This document shows positions 1-6,338 of a stretch of 16,059 nucleotides of DNA, piece after piece; within the stretch, counting starts at the first letter, position 1; each line of letters opens with the position of its first letter. Source of the DNA: CAKTOF01 sp964523945. GTDB taxonomy: Bacteria; Bacillota; Clostridia; Oscillospirales; Oscillospiraceae. A program made the translations under genes and the position numbers. The stretch covers positions 1-16,059 of the forward strand of contig CAZGBU010000042.1 in assembly GCA_964523945.1 (NCBI GenBank). Reading direction: 5' to 3'. The notes under the pieces are model-generated. The model saw nothing but the letters and a program-made list of their open reading frames with translations. It did not search any database and was not told the origin of the DNA.

Positions 1-12
1 AAACGTCTCCAT
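1..12 (-). CDS. 5' end of an unidentified leftward gene (4 codons visible)
   Basis: A leftward gene seems to start at base 12: on the minus strand an ATG is followed by codons for Glu, Thr and Phe before the window ends. A GGAGGC ribosome binding site (plus-strand 19-24) lies six bases upstream of the ATG, and a good promoter (79-107) sits further upstream. Start, SD and promoter agree, so I believe a gene begins here. Four residues do not allow any functional call. Confidence 0.6.
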
Positions 13-46
13 AAGCGTGCCTCCGATGCAAAGCAGTTTGGTACAG

Positions 47-62
47 GCCGCCCGCAGGCGGC
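47..62 (-). other. GC-rich hairpin in the leader of the leftward gene
   Basis: GCCGCC and GGCGGC form a perfect 6-bp stem around a 4-base loop, between the promoter and the SD of the leftward gene. With the adjoining GAAA, the 20-base sequence differs by one base from the palindrome at 8981-9000. No U-tract follows on the minus strand, so it is not a classical terminator. It may be a repeat element or a leader structure. Confidence 0.4.
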
Positions 63-78
63 GAAAACAGTTGCAGTT

Positions 79-107
79 ATTATATCACAGCCGCCGGAAA
101 ATAGCAA
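79..107 (-). promoter_or_regulatory. Promoter of the leftward gene at base 12
   Basis: On the minus strand TTGCTA (102-107) and TATAAT (79-84) are separated by exactly 17 bases, a near-consensus sigma-A promoter. It would give a leader of roughly 60 nt containing the hairpin at 47-62. The -35 and the bases after it (TTGCTATTTTCC) closely match the MATE-operon promoter at 15854-15882. Confidence 0.7.
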
Positions 108-176
108 TCATCGCGCCCGGGCGGGGCGCAGCCGGCCGGTGATGAAAAAATTTTTTTGGAAAATTGACGGAAACAC

Positions 177-206
177 TTGCACAAAGGGTTGGAGTGCGGT
201 TATAAT
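177..206 (+). promoter_or_regulatory. Promoter of the marR-ABC exporter operon
   Basis: TTGCAC (177-182), an 18-base spacer and a consensus TATAAT (201-206) form a good sigma-A promoter about 80 bp upstream of the marR start. A run of six A and seven T (145-157) lies upstream of the -35, where an UP element or bent DNA would act. Confidence 0.7.
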
Positions 207-227
207 TCGAACATGAATGATTGACCA

Positions 228-240
228 ACTGAACGTCAGT
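228..240 (+). promoter_or_regulatory. Candidate MarR operator (inverted repeat)
   Basis: ACTGA-ACG-TCAGT is a perfect 5-bp inverted repeat around three bases, starting 21 bases after the -10 box and ending before the marR SD. MarR-family proteins usually bind short palindromes overlapping or just downstream of their own promoter, so autorepression here is plausible. The arms are short and only one copy was seen. Confidence 0.4.
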
Positions 241-287
241 ACCACTAAATGCGACGCCGGCCAGGTCCGGCAAAGGAGGATTTCATC

Positions 288-782
288 ATGCGTGAAGAAA
301 AGACATTTACGTTTTCCGAGAATTCGCCCGAGGCGCGCTGGCGCCGGCTCGATGCTGCGCACCGCGCCGCGCACGACGCGCTGATGGCCCGCTGCGGGCT
401 CGAGCGCATCGGCAACCCGGTCCTGCTGATGATCCTGGCGCACCAGCCGAACGGCACCATCGCCTCGCAGCGCGAGCTGGCCGACCATCTGCATGTGACG
501 CCGGCGACCGTGACCGTCTCGCTGCGCACGCTCGAGCGCGGCGGCTATGTCGTCAAGCGCGAGAACGAGTGCGACCTGCGCCGCAAGCCCGTCTCTATCA
601 CCGACAAGGGGCGCGAGGCCGTGCGCAAGATCGAAGAGGCGTTCGACGAGCTCGACACCGGCATGTACCGCGGCTTCACCGAGGAGGAAAAGGCGCACGT
701 TGCAGACTACTACGACCGCATGGCGCAGAACCTGCTCGACTTGGCCGGGCTGAAGGGCGTGCCGCGTCCGCGCAGGCGCTGA
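288..782 (+). CDS. MarR-family transcriptional regulator
   Basis: A 164-residue winged-helix protein of normal MarR length. The DNA-binding part spans about residues 44-110: a helix-turn-helix at 60-85 (S60, Q61, E63, L64 then TPATVTVSLRTLERGG) and a wing with the basic RRKP and the family-typical LT-like 'SITDKGRE' at 103-110. The C-terminal helices (111-155) would complete the dimer interface. I chose the ATG at 288 because AAAGGAGGA (272-280) lies 7 bases upstream; an in-frame ATG at 249 would place the SD inside the gene. It is the first gene of an operon, with its stop 3 bases before the ABC subunit, so it most likely represses the exporter and responds to an exported or toxic ligand. 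The ligand cannot be inferred. Confidence 0.9.
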   Translation: MREEKTFTFSENSPEARWRRLDAAHRAAHDALMARCGLERIGNPVLLMILAHQPNGTIASQRELADHLHVTPATVTVSLRTLERGGYVVKRENECDLRRKPVSITDKGREAVRKIEEAFDELDTGMYRGFTEEEKAHVADYYDRMAQNLLDLAGLKGVPRPRRR

Positions 783-785
783 CCC

Positions 786-2519
786 ATGCTCCGCCGCCTG
801 CTCTCGTACACAGGCGAGCGAAAACGCTATTTTGTCCTTGGCCCGCTGCTGATCCTCGCCGAGACGGCTTCGGAGCTGCTGCTACCGTATTTCATGGGCC
901 GCATCGTCAATAACGGCATCAACACCGGCGACACCGCCTATATCATCCGCACCGGAATCCTGATGGTTTGCATCTGCCTGGCAGGCATCCTGCTCGGCAT
1001 CGTCGCCACCCGTTGCATCGCGAAGGCCGCCTACGGCTTTGGCGCGAATCTCCGCAGTGCGCTGTTCGATAAGATCCAGACCTTTTCGTTCGCCGACGTG
1101 GATCGGTTCTCGACCGCGTCGCTCATCACCCGTACCACCACCGACGTCAAGCAGATGCAGGAGGTCTGCCAGGAAATCCTGCGCACGCTCGCCCGCGCGC
1201 CGAGCATGCTGCTGATCTCGGTCATCCTGTGCCTGCGCATGAACGTCGAGCTGACGAGCGTGTACCTGTTTGCGATTCCGTCGCTGCTGGTCATCGTGCT
1301 CGTCATCATGCGCATCACCCAGCCGCTGTTCCGGCTGATGCAGGCCAAAATCGACGCGCTCAACGACACCGTGCAGGAGAATCTGATCGCCATCCGCGTG
1401 GTCAAGACGTTCGTGCGGCAGTCGTATGAGAAGAAAAAATTCCGCCGCGCCAACGACGATCTGATGGATACGTCCGTCCACGCGATGTACCGCGTGCTGA
1501 TCATGCAGCCGATGAACACGCTCGTGCTCAACCTGACGACGATGGCGCTGTACTGGTTCGGCGGGCATCTGGTCGGCGACGGGCGCATGCTCGACGGCGA
1601 TCTGCTCAGCTTTGTCTCGTACCTGAACAATGTGATGATGTCGGTTATGATGTTCTCGATGGTGCTCAACCGCACTGCGCGCGCCAAGGCCTGCGCCACG
1701 CGCTATTTTGAGGTCATCGACCACACGCCCGACATCGTCGGCGGGGCCGACGGGCACACCGGCCGCCTCCGCGGCAAAATCGAGTTCGACCACGTCTCGT
1801 TCCGCTATCCGCAGTCCGACCGGAAGGGCATGGTGCTGCGCGATATCAGCTTCACCGTCGAGCCGGGCGATTTTGTTGCGATCGTCGGCGCGACCGGCGT
1901 CGGCAAGACCAGCCTGGTCAGCCTGATCCCCCGTTTTTACGACGCGACGGAGGGCACCGTCCGCATCGACGGCGTCGACGTGCGCGAATACGATCTGGAG
2001 CATCTGCGCGCGTCGATCGGTATGGTGCTGCAGAACAACGTGCTCTTCACCGGCACGATCCGCGACAACCTGCGCTGGGGCGCGCCGGATGCGGACGACG
2101 ATGCGCTCATCGCCGCGGCGGCCGACGCGCAGGCGTGGGAGTTCATCTCGCGCTTCCCCGAGGGGCTCGACACCATGATCGACCAGGGCGGCGTCAACGT
2201 CTCCGGCGGGCAGAAGCAGCGGCTGTGCATCGCGCGCGCGATGCTGAAAAATCCCGCGATCCTGATCCTCGACGATTCGACGAGCGCCGTCGACTCGGCA
2301 ACCGAGGCCCGCATCCGCGAGACGTTCTATGAAAAATACCGCGACACGACCGTGCTGCTCGTCGCGCAGCGCATCAGCTCGGTGCAGTATGCCGACCGGA
2401 TCCTGGTGCTCGACGGCGGCGCCGTCTCCGACCTCGGCACGCACGACGAGCTGATGGCGCGCTCCGGCGTCTACCGCGCGATCTACGACTCCCAGCAGGA
2501 AGGGGGCGGAGAAGCATGA
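786..2519 (+). CDS. ABC exporter half-transporter, degenerate-site subunit (BmrC/LmrC/TM287-like)
   Basis: A 577-residue type IV ABC exporter: six hydrophobic segments in about residues 15-310 and a nucleotide-binding domain from about 335. Visible motifs: Walker A GATGVGKTS (368-376), signature VSGGQ (472-476), Walker B ending in D496-D497, and a switch region VAQR with Q528. The catalytic Glu after Walker B is Asp and the switch His is Gln. In heterodimeric exporters such as TM287/288, BmrCD and LmrCD, one subunit has just these changes and forms the non-hydrolytic ATP site. Its signature motif is intact and would complete the active site of the partner encoded next, whose ATG overlaps this stop (ATGA). 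No clear SD precedes the start; coupling to marR, 3 bases upstream, is likely. Probably exports drugs or lipophilic compounds; substrate unknown. Confidence 0.93.
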   Translation: MLRRLLSYTGERKRYFVLGPLLILAETASELLLPYFMGRIVNNGINTGDTAYIIRTGILMVCICLAGILLGIVATRCIAKAAYGFGANLRSALFDKIQTFSFADVDRFSTASLITRTTTDVKQMQEVCQEILRTLARAPSMLLISVILCLRMNVELTSVYLFAIPSLLVIVLVIMRITQPLFRLMQAKIDALNDTVQENLIAIRVVKTFVRQSYEKKKFRRANDDLMDTSVHAMYRVLIMQPMNTLVLNLTTMALYWFGGHLVGDGRMLDGDLLSFVSYLNNVMMSVMMFSMVLNRTARAKACATRYFEVIDHTPDIVGGADGHTGRLRGKIEFDHVSFRYPQSDRKGMVLRDISFTVEPGDFVAIVGATGVGKTSLVSLIPRFYDATEGTVRIDGVDVREYDLEHLRASIGMVLQNNVLFTGTIRDNLRWGAPDADDDALIAAAADAQAWEFISRFPEGLDTMIDQGGVNVSGGQKQRLCIARAMLKNPAILILDDSTSAVDSATEARIRETFYEKYRDTTVLLVAQRISSVQYADRILVLDGGAVSDLGTHDELMARSGVYRAIYDSQQEGGGEA

Positions 2520-4459
2520 GACGCGCCGATTCGAAGAAAAAGCAGCCGGAATTCGACGACGACGACGAGAACCTCGCCTCGAACGACCGGCTGGGCGGCG
2601 GCGTGCGCGGCGTGCGCGACTACCGCAAGCCGAAAAATGCGCGCGGCACGCTCGTGCGCCTGATCGGGTACATGTTCGACTACAAGCCGCTGCTGCTGCT
2701 CGCGCTCGTGCTGCTGCTGATCGGCTCGCTGACCAACGTCGTGGCCAGCTATTTTCTCAAACCGCTGATCGACGACCATATCCTGCCCAACGTCGGCCGC
2801 GCCGAAAAGGACTGGTCCGGCCTGATCCGTACGCTGCTCCTCCTCGCCGGGATCTACCTGGTGGGCGTCGTGGCCAACTATGTCCAGCACCTGGCGATGG
2901 CGATTCTGTCGCAGCGCTGCACCAACCGCATCCGCCGCGAGCTGTTCGACAAGCTGCAGGACCTGCCGATCAGCTACTTCGACCAGCACAACAACGGCGA
3001 AATCATGAGCCGCTTTATCAACGACGCCGACACCGTTCAGATGGCCTATGAAATGACCGCGACGATGTTCATCTCGTCGGTCATCCAGTTTACCGGCACG
3101 GTCGTCATGATGCTCTACCTGAGCTGGAAGCTGTTTTTGATTACCGCCGTCGCGCTGTGCTTCGACGTGCTGTTCGTGCGCAAGCTCGGCGCGCGCAGCA
3201 AGCGCATGTTCCGCGAGCAGCAGCGCACCCTCGGCGTCGTCAACGCCTACGTCGAGGAGATGGTCTCCGGCATCAAGGTCGTCAAGGCGTTCACGCACGA
3301 GAAAAAGGCCCGCGCGGAATTTGCCGCGCGCAACGACGCCTACCGCGACGCCGCGACCGAGGCCAACTTCCTCGGCATGGCCGTCATGCCGCTGCTCGGC
3401 CAGTTCATGGGCATTTTCTACGCGATCACCACCGTCGCCGGCGCGCTGATGGTCTTAAACGGCGTGCCCGCCTCGATCGGCGGCGCGGCGTTCACCGTCG
3501 GCGGTCTCGGCACCTACCTGATGTACACGAAGCAGTGCACGATGCCGATCAACCAGATCTCGCAGCAGCTTGTCTCGCTGCTCTCGGCCCTGGCCGGCGC
3601 GGAGCGCATCTTCGCGGTGATGGACGCGGCGCCGGAGGTCGACGAGGGGACCGTGACCGTCGTCCCCTGCGAGACGTCCGTGACCGGCTACGGCTGGCGC
3701 ACGCCGGACGGCGCGGTCATCCCGCACACCGGCCGCGTCGAGCTGCAGCACGTCAGTTTTCACTACGTCGAGGGCAAACCCGTTCTGCGCGACATCACGC
3801 TGACGGCCGAGCCGGGCCAGAAGATCGCGTTCGTCGGCTCGACCGGCGCCGGCAAGACGACGATCACCAACCTCATCAACCGGTTTTACGACGTGCCCGC
3901 CGGCCGCATCCTCTACGACGGCATCGACGTCAAGCAGATCAAAAAAGACGACCTGCGCCGTTCGATGGTCGTGATTCTGCAGGATACGCACCTGTTCTCC
4001 GGCACGATCCTCGAAAACATCCGCTACGGCGACCTGAACGCGACCGACGACGAGTGCATCCGGGCCGCGAAGACCGCCAACGCGTATGATTTCATCATGA
4101 CCCTGCCAGACGGGTTCCAGACCCGGATCACCGGCGACGGCGGCAACCTGTCGCAGGGGCAGCGGCAGCTGCTGAACATCGCGCGCGCGGCCGTCGCCAA
4201 GCCGCCGGTGCTCATCATGGACGAGGCGACCAGCTCGATCGACACGCGCACCGAGCAGCTCATCGAGAAGGGGCTCGACGCGCTGATGCAGGGGCGGACG
4301 ACGTTTGTGATCGCGCACCGGCTCTCGACCGTGCGCAACGCCGACAAAATCGCGGTCATCGAGGCCGGGCAGATCATCGAGTTCGGCAGCCACCGCGAGC
4401 TGCTCGCCCAGAAGGAGCGCTACTACGAGCTCTATACCGGCCAGCACCTGCTGGAATAA
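2516..4459 (+). CDS. ABC exporter half-transporter, catalytic-site subunit (BmrD/LmrD/TM288-like)
   Basis: A 647-residue partner of the preceding subunit. About 55 charged residues, including an acidic stretch near 13-18, precede the first membrane segment (about 58-78); six segments run to about residue 355. The nucleotide-binding domain has Walker A GSTGAGKTT (441-449), Walker B with D569 and catalytic E570, and switch H601, all intact. The signature reads LSQGQ (545-549) instead of LSGGQ, the usual degeneration in the subunit that contributes its signature to the non-hydrolytic site. The two proteins therefore fit together as an asymmetric heterodimer. Between membrane and ATPase domains, about residues 374-410, is an extra linker not present in the partner. 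Longer second subunits are normal in the BmrD family. The start overlaps the upstream stop by four bases, and a terminator follows at 4464. Confidence 0.93.
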   Translation: MRRADSKKKQPEFDDDDENLASNDRLGGGVRGVRDYRKPKNARGTLVRLIGYMFDYKPLLLLALVLLLIGSLTNVVASYFLKPLIDDHILPNVGRAEKDWSGLIRTLLLLAGIYLVGVVANYVQHLAMAILSQRCTNRIRRELFDKLQDLPISYFDQHNNGEIMSRFINDADTVQMAYEMTATMFISSVIQFTGTVVMMLYLSWKLFLITAVALCFDVLFVRKLGARSKRMFREQQRTLGVVNAYVEEMVSGIKVVKAFTHEKKARAEFAARNDAYRDAATEANFLGMAVMPLLGQFMGIFYAITTVAGALMVLNGVPASIGGAAFTVGGLGTYLMYTKQCTMPINQISQQLVSLLSALAGAERIFAVMDAAPEVDEGTVTVVPCETSVTGYGWRTPDGAVIPHTGRVELQHVSFHYVEGKPVLRDITLTAEPGQKIAFVGSTGAGKTTITNLINRFYDVPAGRILYDGIDVKQIKKDDLRRSMVVILQDTHLFSGTILENIRYGDLNATDDECIRAAKTANAYDFIMTLPDGFQTRITGDGGNLSQGQRQLLNIARAAVAKPPVLIMDEATSSIDTRTEQLIEKGLDALMQGRTTFVIAHRLSTVRNADKIAVIEAGQIIEFGSHRELLAQKERYYELYTGQHLLE

Positions 4460-4463
4460 GATC

Positions 4464-4495
4464 AAAAAGGCGCCCACCGGGCGCCTTTTCTTTTT
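4464..4495 (+). terminator. Intrinsic terminator of the marR-ABC operon
   Basis: GGCGCCC (4469-4475), an ACC loop and GGGCGCC (4479-4485) form a 7-bp GC stem, extended by A/T pairs and followed by TTTTCTTTTT. It begins five bases after the ABC stop codon. Confidence 0.9.
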
Positions 4496-4517
4496 CGCTT
4501 TGTTTTGATAGGACGCA

Positions 4518-4621
4518 GGCGCGGGGCTGTTTTGCCCCCGGCGGGGCCGGGCGCGGGCTTTTGGTCTGTTTTGCCTCCGGCGGCAGGGTGCTGACTTTCG
4601 GTCTGTCATGCCTCCGGCGGG
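4518..4621 (+). repeat. Tandem array of a ~39-bp unit, locus 1
   Basis: The core TCTGTTTTGCCTCCGGCGG and variants recur, with the CTGT of successive units at 4527, 4566 and 4603, spacings of 39 and 37 bases. The bases between cores are also related (for example GACTTTCGGTCTGT), so this is a true tandem repeat rather than a repeat-spacer array. The same unit is found inverted at 5241-5305 and direct at 15927-16000. Confidence 0.7.
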
Positions 4622-4680
4622 TATCTTTTCTGCTCGTGCAGAAAATAGACGAAATACCCTTCGGGCACAGGCGACACGCC
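4622..4680 (+). repeat. Hairpin-bearing dispersed repeat, copy 1
   Basis: This segment follows the tandem array and matches 16001-16059 with only two differences (4623 and 4625); 4626-4680 is identical over 55 bases. It contains a stem TTTTCTGC-TCGT-GCAGAAAA, a small CCC-TTC-GGG stem and a GGCG-ACA-CGCC stem. The flanking GGGTAT (4619-4624) can pair with ATACCC (4654-4659). No protein is apparent. Confidence 0.75.
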
Positions 4681-4717
4681 CAAGGGAGGGACTTTTTACA
4701 GCCGTCCCTCCCTTGGG
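4679..4717. repeat. Perfect 14-bp inverted repeat
   Basis: 4679-4692 and 4704-4717 are exact reverse complements (CCCAAGGGAGGGAC and its complement) around an 11-base loop. It starts where copy 1 of the dispersed repeat ends. There is no T-tract after the stem on either strand, so I do not call it a terminator. Confidence 0.6.
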
Positions 4718-4821
4718 AATCCCTCCCTCCTAAAATTAGAGGCTGGGACGCGCCTTGCTGCACAGACCTGATTTGCTGGTACTTCTATTCTGCTGCCGCG
4801 CGTCGTCGCGGACTGCGTACG

Positions 4822-4837
4822 TGTGCCCGAAGGGTAT
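4822..4837 (-). repeat. Inverted fragment of the dispersed repeat
   Basis: These 16 bases are the exact reverse complement of 4654-4669, the ATACCCTTCGGGCACA part of the hairpin-bearing repeat. The two pieces, about 150 bp apart, could be remnants of oppositely oriented copies or the arms of a long-range stem. Confidence 0.55.
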
Positions 4838-4955
4838 CGTTCGCAGCGACTTTTTAACAAAAGTCACCGCTCATTCACTCCGTCGCTCATCTCCGCGCCA
4901 AGCGCCGCCCTTCGGGCGGTTGCGCTCCGAAACGCGCCTGCGGGCGCAGTCCTTC

Positions 4956-4990
4956 CAAAATCGAACCCGCTTCGCTGGGCTTCGATTTTG
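4956..4990. repeat. 10-bp inverted repeat with nested stem
   Basis: CAAAATCGAA (4956-4965) and TTCGATTTTG (4981-4990) are perfect complements. The enclosed bases can add a CCC/GGG pairing. It lies in the gene-free region and has no T-tract of terminator type. Confidence 0.5.
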
Positions 4991-5168
4991 TTGGGGCGGC
5001 GCTGGAAAAAGGGCGACGGGGATTCTGCCCGCGGTCATTCTGGACACCGTGAACGCCAGCGCCGAAACGCGGAACCGGCGGCGGGAGCAAAAACGACGCG
5101 GAAGCAAATCAGATTTCGTCAGGAGTAAGACCGCAGACAGCCTGCAAATCTGCACAGGGATAGGGGCG

Positions 5169-5199
5169 TCGGGGGAAGGGAATTTGTTCCCTTCCCCGA
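5169..5199. repeat. 11-bp perfect hairpin
   Basis: GGGGAAGGGAA (5172-5182), loop TTTG and TTCCCTTCCCC (5187-5197) pair perfectly; outer TC/GA bases extend the stem past a one-base bulge. Confidence 0.5.
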
Positions 5200-5213
5200 C
5201 TCGCGTTTTCTTC

Positions 5214-5245
5214 CCCGTTTCTTTTGGCGAAACAAAAGAAACGGG
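5214..5245. repeat. 13-bp perfect hairpin
   Basis: CCCGTTTCTTTTG (5214-5226) and CAAAAGAAACGGG (5233-5245) pair perfectly around a 6-base GCGAAA loop. It directly abuts the inverted tandem-repeat fragment at 5241-5305. Confidence 0.55.
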
Positions 5246-5305
5246 CCGTCGGAGACAAAACAGACACGCAAGTCTACGCCCTGCCCCGCCGGAGGCATAA
5301 AGACG
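5241..5305 (-). repeat. Tandem ~39-bp unit, locus 2, inverted
   Basis: Read on the minus strand, this contains TATGCCTCCGGCGGGG, a GTAGACTT segment and then TCTGTTTTGTCTCCGACGG. The two cores are 39 bases apart. It aligns along the whole period, not just the core, with 15943-15999. Confidence 0.65.
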
Positions 5306-5332
5306 CACAACGCCGCGCCTTGCCAAAAGCGA

Positions 5333-5368
5333 AAAAAACCAAAAATGCGAGACGCTACTGCGCCTCGC
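5333..5368 (-). terminator. Intrinsic terminator of the dnaD operon, overlapping its last stop codon
   Basis: On the minus strand GCGAGGCGC (5368-5360), loop AGTA and GCGTCTCGC (5355-5347) form a 9-bp stem with one G-T pair, followed by ATTTTTGG and a further T-run. The TAG stop of the loader gene sits at the loop edge. A-runs on the other side make it potentially bidirectional. Confidence 0.8.
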
Positions 5369-6338
5369 GTTTTTTGATCTGGCGGATATCCTCGCCAAAG
5401 AAATAGACGTCCTCAAACGCGCCGGTCAGGCGCGAGACGATCTGCGGACTGTAGCGCGCGCGCAGATCCTCCATCGACAGATTCGTCGAGATGATCGTCG
5501 ACCGGCGCGCCATCAGCCGCGTGTTGACAACCGTGTAGAGCGCCGAGAGCGTGAACTGCGTCGTCATCTCGGTGCCGAGGTCGTCGATGATCAGCAGATC
5601 GCACCGCAGGTATTTTTCGGATTGCCCGGCCGCGCCGCCAAATTTCTCGGCCTCGAAGTCGGCGAACAGCTGCACCGCCGTGTCGTAGACAACCGACGCG
5701 CCGCCGTCGGCGACCGCGCGGGCGATGCACGCCGACAAAAACGTCTTGCCCAGCCCCGTGTCGCCAGAAAACAGCAGCGAGCCGCTCTGCCCCGGCTGGA
5801 ACGAGAGCGCCCAGGCGCGCATGTCGCGCAGCACCGTGCGCATGTTCTCGCGCGGGCTGACGCCATAGGCCGGGTCGACCGCGTCGGAATAGTACGACAG
5901 CCGGAACGTGTCGAAGCTCTCGCGGCCGCCGAGCAGGCTCGAGAGCGCCTGCTTCTGCTCGAGCCGGCACAGCTCCTGCAGGCACGAGCACATGCGCGCA
6001 CCGACATAGCCCGTGCCGCCGCAGGTCGGGCAGACGGGCTGCTCGTCCAGGTAGTCCGCGCCCAGGTCGGCGGCCTCCAGGATCCACTCGCGCTCGTGCT
6101 GGAGCGCGAGATTTTTGTCGCGGATTTCGGCGATTGCGGCCTGCGGGTCGCCGCCCTTGCGGAAGCAGGCGGCCATCGCGTCGGCCATCGTCGCGCGCAG
6201 CTCGGTGTCGATCTCCCGCAGCCGCGGGAACTGCGCATAGGTTTCGGCCACGCGCTGCGCGTGCTGATCTGCGCGCGCGCGGCGCTCTGCCTCGAGCCGC
6301 GCGCGGGCGCGCGCGACCACATCCGGTGCGTATGCCAT
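5355..6338 (-). CDS. DnaI/DnaC-type replicative helicase loader (AAA+ ATPase)
   Basis: A 327-residue protein. Residues 1-95 form a charged helical region; a zinc-binding knuckle has C103, C106, C117 and C119 (CPTC...CSC); the AAA+ core follows. Walker A is GDTGLGKT (192-199), Walker B LLIIDD (248-253), sensor 1 STN (284-286), and R303 in VSRL is a likely arginine finger. This layout is that of Firmicutes loaders which deliver the hexameric helicase to DNA during initiation or restart. IstB of insertion sequences shares the AAA+ core, but no transposase is nearby and the zinc-bearing N-terminus fits the loader. The start overlaps the dnaD stop (TGATG), with GGAGG upstream, so the two are translationally coupled. 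DnaD plus DnaI pairing supports the role. Confidence 0.88.
   Translation of the reverse strand: MAYAPDVVARARARLEAERRARADQHAQRVAETYAQFPRLREIDTELRATMADAMAACFRKGGDPQAAIAEIRDKNLALQHEREWILEAADLGADYLDEQPVCPTCGGTGYVGARMCSCLQELCRLEQKQALSSLLGGRESFDTFRLSYYSDAVDPAYGVSPRENMRTVLRDMRAWALSFQPGQSGSLLFSGDTGLGKTFLSACIARAVADGGASVVYDTAVQLFADFEAEKFGGAAGQSEKYLRCDLLIIDDLGTEMTTQFTLSALYTVVNTRLMARRSTIISTNLSMEDLRARYSPQIVSRLTGAFEDVYFFGEDIRQIKKREAQ

Larger units (their letters stand above)
4496..5332 (+). other. Gene-free repeat- and hairpin-rich region
   Basis: About 840 bp between two terminators with no credible gene. Open frames of 60-180 codons exist on both strands, but they overlap one another, lack ribosome binding sites, cross the repeats and hairpins, and encode low-complexity Arg/Pro/Ser-rich products. 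The region holds a tandem repeat array, a hairpin-bearing repeat copy, inverted fragments of both and at least five further stems (4679-4717, 4848-4865, 4956-4990, 5169-5199, 5214-5245). Bases 4991-5168 show nothing I recognise. Confidence 0.7.

Noticed and set aside
249..287. Upstream ATG start for marR
   Set aside because: It would put the AAAGGAGGA ribosome binding site inside the gene; the ATG at 288 has ideal spacing.
882..2444. Long antisense open frame opposite the first ABC subunit, and similar frames opposite typA, dnaC, yfbR and MATE genes
   Set aside because: These are GC-bias shadows: the opposite strand has full conserved domains and motifs, while the shadows are His/Arg/Ala-rich without recognisable domains or start signals.
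4518..4680. CRISPR array
   Set aside because: The spacing is regular (37-39 bases), but the bases between cores are themselves related, units are few and degenerate, and no cas gene is present.
4679..4717. Terminator at the 14-bp inverted repeat
   Set aside because: No T-tract follows the stem on either strand and the exporter operon already has a strong terminator 200 bp upstream.
4755..5416. Overlapping open frames of 100-180 codons on both strands in the gene-free region
   Set aside because: They overlap each other in several frames, cross inverted repeats and the terminator, lack ribosome binding sites and encode low-complexity Arg/Pro/Ser-rich products; they look like by-products of GC-rich repeats.
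5355..6338. IstB-type transposition helper instead of a helicase loader
   Set aside because: The AAA+ core is shared, but the zinc-knuckle N-terminus and coupling to dnaD fit the replication loader, and no IS21-type transposase or terminal repeats are nearby.
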